Source: Pseudomonas abyssi (GTDB lineage Bacteria; Pseudomonadota; Gammaproteobacteria; Pseudomonadales; Pseudomonadaceae). From it: a stretch of 64,000 bases of DNA. The stretch covers positions 62,001-126,000 of the forward strand of contig NZ_NTMR01000017.1 of the NCBI RefSeq assembly GCF_002307495.1, in the 5' to 3' direction. Every line of letters starts with the position of its first letter. The first letter of the stretch is position 1. The position numbers and the translations under genes were made by a program. Of this stretch, positions 43,701 to 49,679 are shown in pieces. A model generated the notes under the pieces. It was not told the origin of the DNA, searched no databases, and was given only the letters and a program-made list of their open reading frames with translations.

Positions 43701-44982
43701 GCAGGCCATCACGCTGACTATCCAGTGCGGTTGTATCGGTATCTTCCAGCAGGATGGCCGTTGTGCTGCCTTCAGCCAAAGTGATATTGGCATCGGTACC
43801 GCTGGCGTTCAGGTGTACTGTACCCCGGTTATTGACCGAGGTGCTGGAGAGCAACACACCTTCCTGCCTGACCTGATTACCGGTCAAGCTGATATCGCCG
43901 GTGCTGGCCTGGATAATACCGCTGTTGGTTACCGTGCCATTGCCGGTGGTAGTAACTACGTTACCCCGTACGGTGGATTGCAGATCACCACCCGTGGTGG
44001 CTTGGCCTCGTTTGATAATAAAGTTATCGCCAGCAGCCATAGCCGTCTGGCCGTTGACAGTATTGATCTCACCAGCGTTCTCAACATTCTGGCCCAGCAA
44101 CAGGACATAACCGCCGCCCTGGGTGCTGGTTTCAGGTGCATGGGTGCTGATCTGAGCGCCCTGCTCCACCAGCACATCACCGGCTGCATTGGTAAAGGTG
44201 GCGCTATTGCCGTTATACAGGCCGTTATTCTCGAACTGGCTATCAGTGATGGTGCCTGCAGCAGCGACCATATTGCGCACGTTGGTTTGGCTGCTGCCGG
44301 TAAAAATGACGCCGTTCTGGTTGATGACCATTACGGTGCCGTCAGCCTGCAGTTTGCCGGCGATCTGGCTGGGGGCAATATCGTTGCCGACCACGCGGTT
44401 AAGCACCGCATCCCCGGCGTTCTGCTGGATTTGCAGACTGGTATCACGACCGATATTGAAGGTATCCCAGTTAAGGATGGCCTTGGACTCGGTCTGTTTG
44501 ATGGTCAGGTCTCGGTCTCCCACATTGGGTGTACCGTTGGCCCATTGGGCACCTTTCCAGTTCAGTTGGTCACCCTCAGCATTGCGATCCCACAAACCAC
44601 CCTGCGTATAACCTTCGGGGATCGGTGAACCGTTCTTGAGAGCCGCCTCGCGGGCAGCCTTCTGTGCGGATTGCTGTGCGGCAATCGACGCGGCGGTACG
44701 CCCGATATTATTCAGCGTGCGTTGCAATTGGGCATTATTTTTTTGCTGCTGAGCCAAAGGCGGCGGTGTACCTGGGACATGTACGCCGGGGCGATTGGGG
44801 TTGGGATTGGGATTGGTAGCTTGCGCAGCACCCTTGGCGGCGAACCAGTCGGAACTGAATGGGCGCGGGGCAGCTTCGGCAGTACCAGCAATCAGCAGCA
44901 GTGCAACAGCCTGAGCCAGCGGCCTGCGGACAAATGACGGCCGACTATTCTTGCGGCGGTAAGTGGAGGGTTGTCGCGTCAT
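31747..44982 (-). CDS. pdtA: giant TpsA exoprotein / filamentous haemagglutinin-like adhesin (PdtA-like)
   Basis: 4411 residues. An extended signal sequence ends AEA/APRP (about residue 37). The TPS secretion domain (about 125-400) has the conserved NWDTFNIG at 171-178 and NQNGVIF at 221-227, the two recognition motifs of TpsA proteins. Most of the rest is a beta-helix of G/N/D/T-rich repeats, with a Leu-Pro-Ala-Asn rich segment at about 2975-3095 and three tandem 40-residue Trp/Cys repeats at about 3172-3285. The C-terminal region resembles the filamentous-haemagglutinin DUF3739 type. The partner transporter PdtB is encoded at 21934. A GGAAAG Shine-Dalgarno sequence precedes the ATG. PA0690 equivalent, of similar size. 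Confidence 0.93.
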   Translation of the reverse strand: MTRQPSTYRRKNSRPSFVRRPLAQAVALLLIAGTAEAAPRPFSSDWFAAKGAAQATNPNPNPNRPGVHVPGTPPPLAQQQKNNAQLQRTLNNIGRTAASIAAQQSAQKAAREAALKNGSPIPEGYTQGGLWDRNAEGDQLNWKGAQWANGTPNVGDRDLTIKQTESKAILNWDTFNIGRDTSLQIQQNAGDAVLNRVVGNDIAPSQIAGKLQADGTVMVINQNGVIFTGSSQTNVRNMVAAAGTITDSQFENNGLYNGNSATFTNAAGDVLVEQGAQISTHAPETSTQGGGYVLLLGQNVENAGEINTVNGQTAMAAGDNFIIKRGQATTGGDLQSTVRGNVVTTTGNGTVTNSGIIQASTGDISLTGNQVRQEGVLLSSTSVNNRGTVHLNASGTDANITLAEGSTTAILLEDTDTTALDSQRDGLQGPVQGDGTGNNIVPADQYRRDQSLIEITSNGTVDFETGSMTLATGGQIAVDAAQRSLVRDGATLDVSGAVGVKVAMENNSVKVNIQGNELRDSSVNRDSDEDNGRSHLASNEVWVDVRDLVHVPAGTNGYETDRWYTKGGLLEVSGYLGTQGHSVGEWMAQGGSVIFTGNDVVTQQGSQINLSGGTLDVQSGEIQLSWLKGVDGRLYEVSSAPGDLLYTGIYKGYELNSDRWGQKQSWWNPLITPRSRLENGYTVGRDAGTLVIGTSNAVLEGDIVGDTYKGDRQNQAAQAGLDGYNQSQKAVARGANLVVGDYVPFYVKDSGTIQHRLTATSNTIQDIIFNNTAGNIAAGLDLTEVLPEDRNGTLYLNTDQLNDFNLGGIKVAAGNSIRVDNDLAAGHAGNITLYGPQVDVNADLTAHSGAIQMGNVLNQIGTLNTNIQDVVLNAAEGTGTTPSVTVADGVKINARGLWSNLLLDPTDTSALPYQNGGSVSVRSSGDITLNEGSLIDVSSGAALLSSGNQQGGRGGNVTLGAAAQGGSGALVLNSDIHGYGVQGGGTLSIETGTAVVVGDQPLFQNAEYLEAGKAAPIAVRLDEPLTVLAGETLPANATYDKVFANQILPTQINFTNTGHTLDIVVGPGGWDLNGTGLDVYVNGSNSSANRYRGNTGSNRVVPEGTRVTRINSGYLPAGYEMPAFVTELSTPTYTVQAGQAALIDTLLPVGSLVKPGALVNQAVAIQAPLQLAEDVFTKGFSQYTVTGQLGALVVEGAQVDVSMPVYRFGEHSQGSATGSDAGALELWTPPLYLENAITGVLTQRKGASLSLQAGNSHSTDAVATQLHIDRGARIAVDPGQAISLQSIGQLTVDGTLQAWGGSIELGQATSSTASTDAGSSVWLSETAVLDVAARAATAVDAWGNTYGQVHNGGNIIIGNQTDHSDGNNDGMDLFVVVREGAVLDASGSSAVLNIAGQGTTAVASHGGQISLSSLRGLYLDGEIRANAGGAGAAGGNLSISIGSGAARGTAPSRTNQIRELVVSQQKVDSLLPTDVTAAQAADSLVYGHAKIGVDQIESGAFDSLTLHSGGMIAFDGDVNLSMGQALNLYAGSLGLAEGAADSQVRLAAPYIRLASSFLNVGTGNARIDYLGMHYADRWMDITSHPLTGGLILDASQLLEVRGGQGLGNGGQLTIGGELVVRPGFDHINLVSGGDLQFGSGTFYTAGDLTLAAAQFYPVTGTSAAIYAGWRGNNFDYDPERTLTLARTTEVVPDVPYSVFGSLTLGADTINQGGIVRAPLGAVSLGTGSGSARYTKVVNLQDGSLTSASAVGLLMPYGGTTDGLTWQYAGDEVQLQGVGTLAAGSVTLSGQQVDVQQGAVIDLSGGGELTGAGFVSGRGGSTDARYNPLVQIGSDGLSLPGLDTNPVYAIVPGVQGVAPVGGEAGAVDAVVGQQITIGAGVPGLAAGTYTLMPSTYALLPGAFRVEINGLAGQGTATGTQAMRNGSFATSGVLSVAGTGIRDSLASQLILTPADTLRTYSQYNETCYADFVRADAARLGVPRALIEADAKSLRLHFASRDTDKDELSLRFDGNVLGEAAEGGYGSTLAITALSLRDRIEILSDGGLPSEGYATALRASDLDNIAVNRLTIGGTPRVNYGQGGNMLLVDDGNPVAGITVRSGAVLTAPEVMLISTGLQSDSSSAIEIEQGAVINTLGQGDAAYDSNDGFIYQPGKASVVAVSNGTLQWLAPAESSGNSGPGHIRIGGCATVDCTGTTQLYSEGSISFVTNNDFELDDDVRYGTRHLSLGVGSFNIGSTEALAAAAARNALAPGLALNQQVMERLLQGDTSVGAPALETLELIAADSVNFFDSVTLSTLDANGKSLLDNLLLTTPAIYGYGDASDVALIETGHLIWNGSGDTPGAVVTDGAGTGSGSLTVDAERITFGYGLWRHPDGISSLDRLALGFTNVNLNASDRITANNKGTLAVYQSQSAYVPGEGVSYSGGNLNITTPLITGEAGSVNNITAGGTIRVAAPQAGAADPAELSALGAEFSLTAGQGLSLDTAVALPSGKLTLAADGDLTLGNNAHLDLSGRSVEFFDDEDATQYSWGGDVTLESSAGNIRQAAGSTIDLSAEHNQGGRLTAVALAESAGLVDLQGQILAAASGYYEAGGTYVPYLAGGIELRAQTLGSNLNEAFTALNQRLNEGEVTGLRSFQLKQGDLAIGSDVRANQIEVSLDGGQLIVDGTLDASGERVGSIRLAGKQGLTLTGNAVLDAHGSLLRLDSYGQIIDAPNRAMVELNSGDGQLTLANGARIDLRHGTDDARVAADPSLHDGRDRGTLELFAPRLGGADAGDVAIDASGVLDIDGARWIALNALQRYDDAAYGTDEAASGRPYQVIDQAYLDAKHADSRAFINAALNNSNLLDNKLAGLNNSTYANAFHLRPGVEIISKTADGDLMVSGDLDLSGHRYASLNPHSQQTSVYGSGEAGALAIRAGGDLNIYGSINDGFAPPPDTPDDNGWVLTPGVQAYGGDVIVPGAGVQLAAGTLFPANKTLNYAVPIRALTLPANTELPVQGELAANITLPANTVLSAAVRDADNNVLYAAGTLLEQATVLPRGTRLDAGSRLPANAALTSMTWPAGVPLPVAATLANNTTLPVGGLIPSMTDVKLVGDAISVPLRSVNGERMGRNWAVAAMLPEGSQSWGMRLVAGADTQAADPRLTRPDSTGRMVLADTHYSLYNQRSMLAAGGETVLVWLEGNWYGQEPGTPVTDDWSWACDEWNCTEVTLAPEPVLVWIEGNWYGQEPGTPVTDDWLWACDDWNCVTEAPPAPDPILVWLEGNWYGQEPGTPVTDDWSWACDEWNCVAQAPETGGWSEEVIAVYPVVQNFSVLRTGIGDLDLIAAGDVTMQSLYGVYTAGTSTASRAGAEAAAFNLGRAKQGETYLGTDASSDPDGGSGYEALVDGGADSTYAAWYPDGGGDLLLRSGGNLTGDLIATYGPAWPGQELRKQRSSVDQGNWLWRQGSGDTAGVDPTATSWWINFGTYVPGSTVSNKNYDLDGAAVAAAEAIPELVGFTGIGTLGGGNLTLDVGGDAGMLARRGVSHNDRPRSEGLALAIGSTGRVTETGELLLTGGGDLNLRVGGDLNPGLQARVSDRTRQNLDLNGVLSNLRGGVHLQAGEIGGIGLTYYATSQVQADREEIRAFDPYTASLATATGGLALMLGDSAATLTSRGDLVLAGSGDPGRVALPYTPVDDGYSWFSLWTENTAINLFAAGGDLTPSVQLGDVQVNVNIPVQGHNHSNTDGRFVLPSQLSVVAADGSIYMGRSALGSVTTQFNDTYHLLLAPSVNGSLELLAGDSIYAGGYTISQSGASLDVLTTPFAPAYAQFPDGLLSTRVHNLSADAQVPDYNRFSLFAFGPNTFSGEFAAAQPVRLYALNGDIVGLRTGSILEFDYGGRAGQVWYEGAGPVWTQAGGDIVRFGMLQGDSSIMPMDMAYTMADPYFGGGSNTGSVIVHNDINDVSIVDAGGDILYSGFNVAGPGTLEINAGRNILMTGQAGGDYAETAITSLGPILAGDNRPGAGIVMQAGLGEQGADWSGLLDLYLNPENLADPELPLADQDGLVAHTYEDELVEWLLGRYGFAASDNETAVDEALAFFDGLGAEQQRVFARELYFAELKASGREYNDVDAARFGSYLRGRNAIAALFPSHDVSGNTLAYAGDILMYGGSGVHTNVGGSIQMLTPGGAQTFGVEGAAPPATAGVITRGQGDIQLFSRDSILLGQSRVMTTFGGDILGWSAEGDINAGRGSSTTVLYTPPVRVYDQWGNVTLSPQVPSTGAGIATLNPIAEVAPGDIDLIAPLGTVDAGEAGIRVSGSVNVAALQVLNADNIQVQGESTGIPVVAAVNVGALTSASQAASSAITAAEQVNQAARRNMPSIINVEILGYGHERLEPGGARPDPLSYNQASPVQVLGVGPVSDEAMQQMTEGERLEL
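35130..35467 (-). repeat. three tandem 120-bp repeats inside pdtA (Trp/Cys motif)
   Basis: Three copies with a period of about 120 bp (40 residues) starting near 35130, 35252 and 35372. Each encodes a (V/I)LVW(L/I)EGNWYGQEPG unit, then TPVTDDW(S/L)WACD(E/D)WNC, separated by short acidic/Pro linkers. The copies are nearly identical in DNA, implying recent duplication. Confidence 0.9.
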
Positions 44983-45165
44983 TACTCTTTCCTTATTGAT
45001 GCTGCACTGTCAGCACGGCTGCGGGCTGGTCTGCTGGAAAAACATTGCTCTATGGAAAGAGTCGAATGGCAATCAAGAAGACCGAACCATGTCATAAAAA
45101 TTTAATAATCCGCGCTGACGGAAAAATGTGATGTTGTGCCACATGGGCGGTTCGCGCAAAAAGAA

Positions 45166-45195
45166 GGCCGGACAGATACGAATACCTGTCCGGCC
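45166..45195 (-). terminator. rho-independent terminator of lapA
   Basis: Perfect 10-bp stem GGCCGGACAG / CTGTCCGGCC with a 10-nt loop. Read on the minus strand it is followed by TTCTTTTTG, so it ends the lapA transcript, which stops coding at 45259, before the pdtA promoter region. Confidence 0.85.
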
Positions 45196-45258
45196 TGAAT
45201 CAGCTTTGAGTACCGTGCTAGGGGAAGTCAGGTGAAGCACTCAAAGCCGGGACGCACC

Positions 45259-46500
45259 TTATTGCGGGCGGCCTTTACCATTACATACGTTGGCATTGCC
45301 GATGCTCAGGCTGCTGTTGCTTGCCCAGAAGTTATCACGCACAGCATTCAACCAAGCGGCAGGGAGCTTGACGAAACCGGCCTCTTCGATTTCCTGATCA
45401 TTTAATGTGTAATTCACATCATAATGATTCCCAACGAACTGACGGATTTTGCTTTCATCACCGCTATCGGCATAGCACTGACTGAAGATCAGGTTGGTGG
45501 AAGCAACGATCGGGTAGCCAGTACTCGGATTGGCGTTGCTGATACCCCAGGCCAGCGGGTTGTTAACCAGAGCGCCGGCCGGTACAGGAGAGTCTTCAAC
45601 AGCCGCTTGAACGTTAACTTCAGTTGGCAGGTAACCATTGATTGAGGCAACTACCGTAGCGTCGTCGAAGTCCACTTTATCGGGACTGACGTAGCCAATC
45701 GAATACGCAGTGGCTTCTACGGCAGTCACCACACCAGCGCTGCCAACGGCAGGCAGGAAGGTTGCAGCGGGATGCTCTGCAGGCTTGATGGCAGCAACAA
45801 AGTCCTTGTTCACGGACTCTACCGCACCGCTGTCAATAGCATTCAGGTGGCGCAGGAAGATTTCGGTTGTGCCACTTTCATCCCCACGGTGGACAACAAT
45901 GATGTCCTCAGCAGGTGCATTTGTCAGGCCCAGCTGACTATCGTCCCAGCGGGTGATTTCACCACCGAAGATCTTAGCCAACTGCTCACTTGTCAGGTTC
46001 AGTGTGGGAAGCCCCGGTACGTTGAAGGGCACAGTTACCGAAGTAAGTACCGACGGCACTTGGATCAGCGCGCCGAAGTTGGCGCGACCATTAGCATTGC
46101 TTGGATTGTTGTAGGAACCCAGCTCAGCAGCACTCACCAGCGAATCACTGCCAGCATAATCAACGGTGACTCGGGTGGGATAGAACAGAACGTCAGGAGT
46201 CAGAGGATTGTCATCATGATCCCACTTGAACTCGTCCGAGTTGTTGTTGAAGAAAGCACGCTTGCCCGCGCCGCTGCCTACACCAACGTAGGGGTTGAAG
46301 CCTGCACCATCATGGAGAATACCAATGCCGTGGTCATCATATGGTTGGCCATTAGCATCAGTGGAAGCATTGGCCTTGCCATACAGACCTTCCGGCAGAG
46401 TAGCACCGCCACCCACAACGGCTGCCGAAGCAGCGCCAGCCATACCCATAACACCTACTGCAACCAACGCCGCCAGGGCGCTCTTACGAAACTTAGTCAT
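45259..46500 (-). CDS. lapA: DING-family phosphate-binding/phosphatase protein (LapA-like)
   Basis: 413 residues from the ATG at 46500 (AGGAG Shine-Dalgarno sequence). The longer reading frame upstream has no coding character. Signal peptide MTKFRKSALAALVAVGVM, cleaved after ASA. The mature N-terminus AVVGGGATLPEGLYG matches the DING signature (DINGGGATLP) except for the first three residues, and the next part (FNPYVGVGSGAGKRAFFNNN) is also typical of DING/PstS-like proteins. In P. aeruginosa LapA is an alkaline phosphatase of this family and the known substrate of the Hxc secretion system, whose genes lie nearby here. Two Cys near the C-terminus (FSQCYADSG, NVCNGKG) could pair. Confidence 0.87.
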   Translation of the reverse strand: MTKFRKSALAALVAVGVMGMAGAASAAVVGGGATLPEGLYGKANASTDANGQPYDDHGIGILHDGAGFNPYVGVGSGAGKRAFFNNNSDEFKWDHDDNPLTPDVLFYPTRVTVDYAGSDSLVSAAELGSYNNPSNANGRANFGALIQVPSVLTSVTVPFNVPGLPTLNLTSEQLAKIFGGEITRWDDSQLGLTNAPAEDIIVVHRGDESGTTEIFLRHLNAIDSGAVESVNKDFVAAIKPAEHPAATFLPAVGSAGVVTAVEATAYSIGYVSPDKVDFDDATVVASINGYLPTEVNVQAAVEDSPVPAGALVNNPLAWGISNANPSTGYPIVASTNLIFSQCYADSGDESKIRQFVGNHYDVNYTLNDQEIEEAGFVKLPAAWLNAVRDNFWASNSSLSIGNANVCNGKGRPQ

Positions 46501-46983
46501 TCTAACAACTCCTGCATTTAGGAAATAATTGGAATTACTGGTTACCGAATTACAGTGGGCATTCATGGTGTGGCTATGCCTGCCTCTCCTGCCCTCGCCA
46601 CCACTCGGTGACAGCTCAAGATTGGCGCTTCCGTATGACATCCCCGCTAAAAAAGTTACGTAACATTGAATAAAAACACATTTCCTGGAAAAAAACATAG
46701 AAAACCCTATTTCTTCAATGATTCATAAAGAACCACCCTCAAGATGTTGATATCAAACAGAGTTTATCAATCCAGAACACTGATAAATCTACAGGCCTGG
46801 ACTTTATGTTCTTAAACACAAAAGAGGATCCTAACAATTACTATATTATCTGGGATATTTTTTATCCCCTCATAGAACTTCCATGTAGGCTCAGGATAAT
46901 TGAGAAAAATTAAAACTATAACAGTGGCGTTTGCCTTAGTGGTATCCACTGTCATGGTTTGTGGAAAATAAGGGGAAGCACCA
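46501..46983. promoter_or_regulatory. lapA upstream region
   Basis: About 480 bp without a convincing gene between lapA and the disrupted hydrolase gene. It must carry the lapA promoter. On the minus strand ATGTCAT and CTGTCAC half-sites occur 27 bp apart near 46610-46650; a true Pho box needs 11-bp spacing, so this is at best a hint. The left half is strongly AT-rich. A small AGTGG/CCACT hairpin near 46940 could end the hydrolase transcript. Confidence 0.4.
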
Positions 46984-47146
46984 TCAGTTACATATTTTTC
47001 TGTAATGGCGCTTCAGAATTCCAGGCATCAGCCCACGTGCGAAAGAAACTCTGACGTCCGAGTACTTGTTTGCCAGCAGAGGCCGATATGATAAGAAATC
47101 AAAAAACACTTCGGGATGAGGATGACGTAGCCGTTTATGCTCGGGG

Positions 47147-47623
47147 TTAGGTTCTGTACGAAAAGTACTGACGCAAACACCGCAGCGTGCAAGCCAGCGT
47201 GACCATCGCGGCAAAACTTCTTGCCAGCTTGTCGTAACGAGTGCCGATCCTGCGGCTCTCCTTTAGCCAGCCGAACATGCGCTCGATGATGTTGCGCTGC
47301 CGGTATTTCGGGCGATCGAACAGCCTTGGTAATCCTGGCTTGGGCTTACGTTTCATGGTTCGCAGTGGAATCACAGGCTGCATTCGGTAACGGTCGCAGT
47401 ACTGACGCAGCTGCTCGGCATCGTAACCCTTGTCTGCCAGCAACCAGCGGCAGCGCTTGCGGGGCCGACCTTGCTTGCCGGGGATGCGTACCTGATCGAG
47501 AAGTACCTGGGCATTCGATATGTCGCTGGCCTGACCCGGTGTCAGCAAAAAGCGTAGAGGTATGCCGTTGGCGTCGCAGACCATGTGGATCTTGGTGGTC
47601 AGGCCGCCTCGGCTACGTCCCAA
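47147..47623 (-). CDS. IS5-family transposase, second part (ORFB)
   Basis: 158 residues carrying the second catalytic Asp (LLADKGYDAEQL) and the catalytic Glu region (RNIIERMFGWLKESRRIGTRYDKLA). It is expressed with ORFA by a -1 frameshift on the A5-G6 stretch at 47648-47658, giving one DDE transposase of about 270 residues. The reading frame begins upstream of the listed ATG through that shift. The stop falls at the edge of the left inverted repeat. Confidence 0.88.
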   Translation of the reverse strand: MGRSRGGLTTKIHMVCDANGIPLRFLLTPGQASDISNAQVLLDQVRIPGKQGRPRKRCRWLLADKGYDAEQLRQYCDRYRMQPVIPLRTMKRKPKPGLPRLFDRPKYRQRNIIERMFGWLKESRRIGTRYDKLARSFAAMVTLACTLRCLRQYFSYRT

Positions 47624-48059
47624 CGCATGGTCTACCGGCTCTTCTGGCCCCCCTTTTTCCCGGCTCCAGAAGAAGCTCGGGTTGCTCGCACCGCTGTTGA
47701 GTCGATCATCCAGGTATCCAGATCAATCAGGCCTTCCTGGTTCAGCCGGATGTGCAAACGCTCAAGCACTTGATCGAATGTGCCATCGTCGCGCCAGTCG
47801 CGAAAACGCTGGTAGACCGTCGACCACGGGCCGAAGCGCTCCGGCATGTCACGCCAGGCTGCACCTGAGCACAAGACCCAGAGGATGCCATTGAGCATCA
47901 ATCGGTCATCACTGCGAGGTCGTCCCATCTTCTGTTCGGGGGAAACCAGATCCTTGATCAGCTCCCAAGCCGCATCAGGGAGCTCGTAACGCTTTGCCAT
48001 GCGGATCTCCAGCCTGTCATGGCACCGATTCTATCTCCTCAGACTTTTCGTACAGAACC
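47150..48059 (-). mobile_element. IS5-family (IS427-like) insertion sequence
   Basis: About 910 bp bounded by perfect 17-bp terminal inverted repeats: GGTTCTGTACGAAAAGT at 47150-47166 and its complement at 48043-48059. The flanks show the IS5-type YTAR target with a duplicated TA (TTAG on the left, CTAG on the right). It carries two overlapping-frame transposase genes and is inserted in the metallo-hydrolase gene. Structure and coding capacity appear complete, so it may be active. Confidence 0.92.
47632..48000 (-). CDS. IS5-family transposase, first part (ORFA)
   Basis: 122 residues, the DUF4096-type N-terminal DNA-binding domain (RYELPDAAWELIKDLV ... GRPRSDDRLMLNGILWVLCSGAAWRDMP) plus the first catalytic Asp (WMIDSTAVRATRASSGAGKKGG). 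It ends shortly after the slippery run AAAAAGGGGGG on the minus strand, at which ribosomes can shift by -1 into ORFB. Confidence 0.9.
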   Translation of the reverse strand: MAKRYELPDAAWELIKDLVSPEQKMGRPRSDDRLMLNGILWVLCSGAAWRDMPERFGPWSTVYQRFRDWRDDGTFDQVLERLHIRLNQEGLIDLDTWMIDSTAVRATRASSGAGKKGGQKSR

Positions 48060-49379
48060 TAGAGCTGAATATACTGAAGTCCGGCTTGATTTTTTGCGCC
48101 AGACCAGCATGCCAACTATGCCGGGAGCCATGATGCATGACTTGCAGGGCACTGACTCGTTCGACCCGCTGGTAGCCCAAGAAGGATCGCATGGCAATAA
48201 AGCGCGCATCCGTGTCCAGGTAACCATCTCCGGTATAGAGCAGGTTGCCATGGCATGGTGTATTGAATTGATGATAGTAACATCTATTCTTTGCGCCAGA
48301 TAACACGACCGCCTGCTGGCGGGCCGCCTCCAGTGCAGGTGTAATCGGCCCGCAGTACAGGAACAGCGATATCCTGTTGCCGTTTTCACGTTGCGTCGCG
48401 GAGTTGAATGCGTTGGCGTATACCTCTTTCAACTCGCTCAAGGTTGTTTCTTTGATACTCGCAGGCGCTTCGGCCAGCAGTTTTTTACGCAGGCCCGACA
48501 CCCTTGCTATAAACTCTGCTGATGCCATTGGCGTCAAGTCCGCATCATTATATGGCATGAACTCCCAGCACCCCGCAACCTCGATGGCGGCCCCCGGCGC
48601 CATGAATTCCACAGCCGTTCCGGACGGCGCCGCCTGCGTCATGTTGTCGGCATCCAGAATGTTGTCGGTGCCTTGCACATCAGGCCGCTTTTCAGTTGGA
48701 ACAACTACCGGCAGGGGACCTTCGCGGTAGCTTTCAGCTATCTGCCGTGGTGGTCCATCCGATGGTGCCTCGTCTCTGAGCAGCCTGTCTTCAGCTCGCC
48801 CCCCGGCAGGGACCAACAGAATACGTCGGACGCTTGCATTGGGCAGCCCGGCGATGAAGTCAACCGGATTGATCAGGAATCGGGTCAATAGCGAACGATT
48901 ACCTCGGCCGGCCTGAAAGGCTATAACCAATCGCTGCCAGAGGGGCATATACGGCAGCAGTAAATCCCCCACTGCAAAACGGCTGAGCAGTTTGACAAGC
49001 CCACTGATGTGGTCATGATCGAAGTGCGAAATGGTCACAAGGTCAAGATAAAGGGGCTCATTCTTGAATTCGCATGCCAGCCCCTCCAGAGCAGTATCCA
49101 GGTGATACTGTTTTGAAGAAGTACCGCAATCATATACCCATCGAAATTGCTTCCTAGCTGAGTAAGCAGGCAACAGTGTCAAACACCCCGCACTGAACAA
49201 CCCCTGCCCCACGCCATAAAACGTATAATCAACCTGCCAATCCTGGTTCATAAAAACTGATTCCCTTTGCATATGCCTGGCCCCTCAGCCGGGCTACTCC
49301 GCTTTTTTCAGCCATTTTACATCAACAAAAAGCCCAAGCAGCTGAATGGCATGCTCGACACAGGGCGGGCTCTGGGAGA

Positions 49380-49664
49380 TCACCACTTTTTGATGCTGCG
49401 AAAGGCCGTGAAGATAGTCTGGGTAGATTCCGGTTCGACCATGTGCTCTGCCGCCTTACCCAGCAGATCCCATACTCGCTTGATCCGGGCGAATGCCCTT
49501 CTGTGTTCCTCGCTATGTGCACACCAGCGCCGAAAGGCGTTTGCTTCCTGCTCGGTGACACGCCCTGACGTCAAACGTAGCAACCATTCCAGAGCCTGAT
49601 CCTGCACCTGTGATTCGGACCCGGACTTGGAAAGGCTGGTGTTTTTCGGCCTCGACGGGATCAT
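49380..49664 (-). CDS. DUF4880 (FecR N-terminal-like) small protein
   Basis: 94 residues from the ATG at 49664, spaced correctly from a GAGG. Residues about 20-70 (DQALEWLLRLTSGRVTEQEANAFRRWCAHSEEHRRAFARIKRVWDLLGKAAE) match the DUF4880 helical domain that FecR-type regulators use to hold ECF sigma factors, and are visibly similar to the VreR N-terminus. There is no membrane segment or FecR periplasmic domain, and no sigma factor gene is nearby. It may be a free cytoplasmic anti-sigma-like protein or a truncated regulator. Second gene of a three-gene operon, 15 nt after the DMP19-like gene. Confidence 0.75.
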   Translation of the reverse strand: MIPSRPKNTSLSKSGSESQVQDQALEWLLRLTSGRVTEQEANAFRRWCAHSEEHRRAFARIKRVWDLLGKAAEHMVEPESTQTIFTAFRSIKKW

Positions 49665-49679
49665 GCTCATCCTCACATT

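Larger units (their letters stand above)
46984..49272 (-). pseudogene. ComEC-type metallo-beta-lactamase-fold hydrolase gene split by an IS5-family element
   Basis: The 5' part (49272 to about 48062) encodes about 404 residues of a ComEC-like hydrolase: VGQG near the start, metal motif SHFDHDHISG, and the HHGS motif (MHHGSRHSWHAG). The 3' part (about 47149 to 46984) encodes about 55 residues (NPEHKRLRHPHPEV ...), the usual C-terminal signature. Removing the IS plus one TA copy joins FSIFSS to NPEHKRL in one frame, so the gene was intact (about 459 residues) before insertion. The 5' part now reads into the IS end and stops after about 8 foreign codons. Third gene of the operon starting with the DMP19-like gene. 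Confidence 0.85.

Noticed and set aside
46600-46660. Pho-box-like ATGTCAT and CTGTCAC half-sites upstream of lapA
   Set aside because: The repeats are 27 bp apart, not 11 or 22, so they do not form a Pho box by the known rule; listed only as a hint in the region entry.
46501-46698. N-terminal extension of the DING protein from 46698
   Set aside because: The extension has no coding character and would bury the clear signal peptide that starts at 46500.
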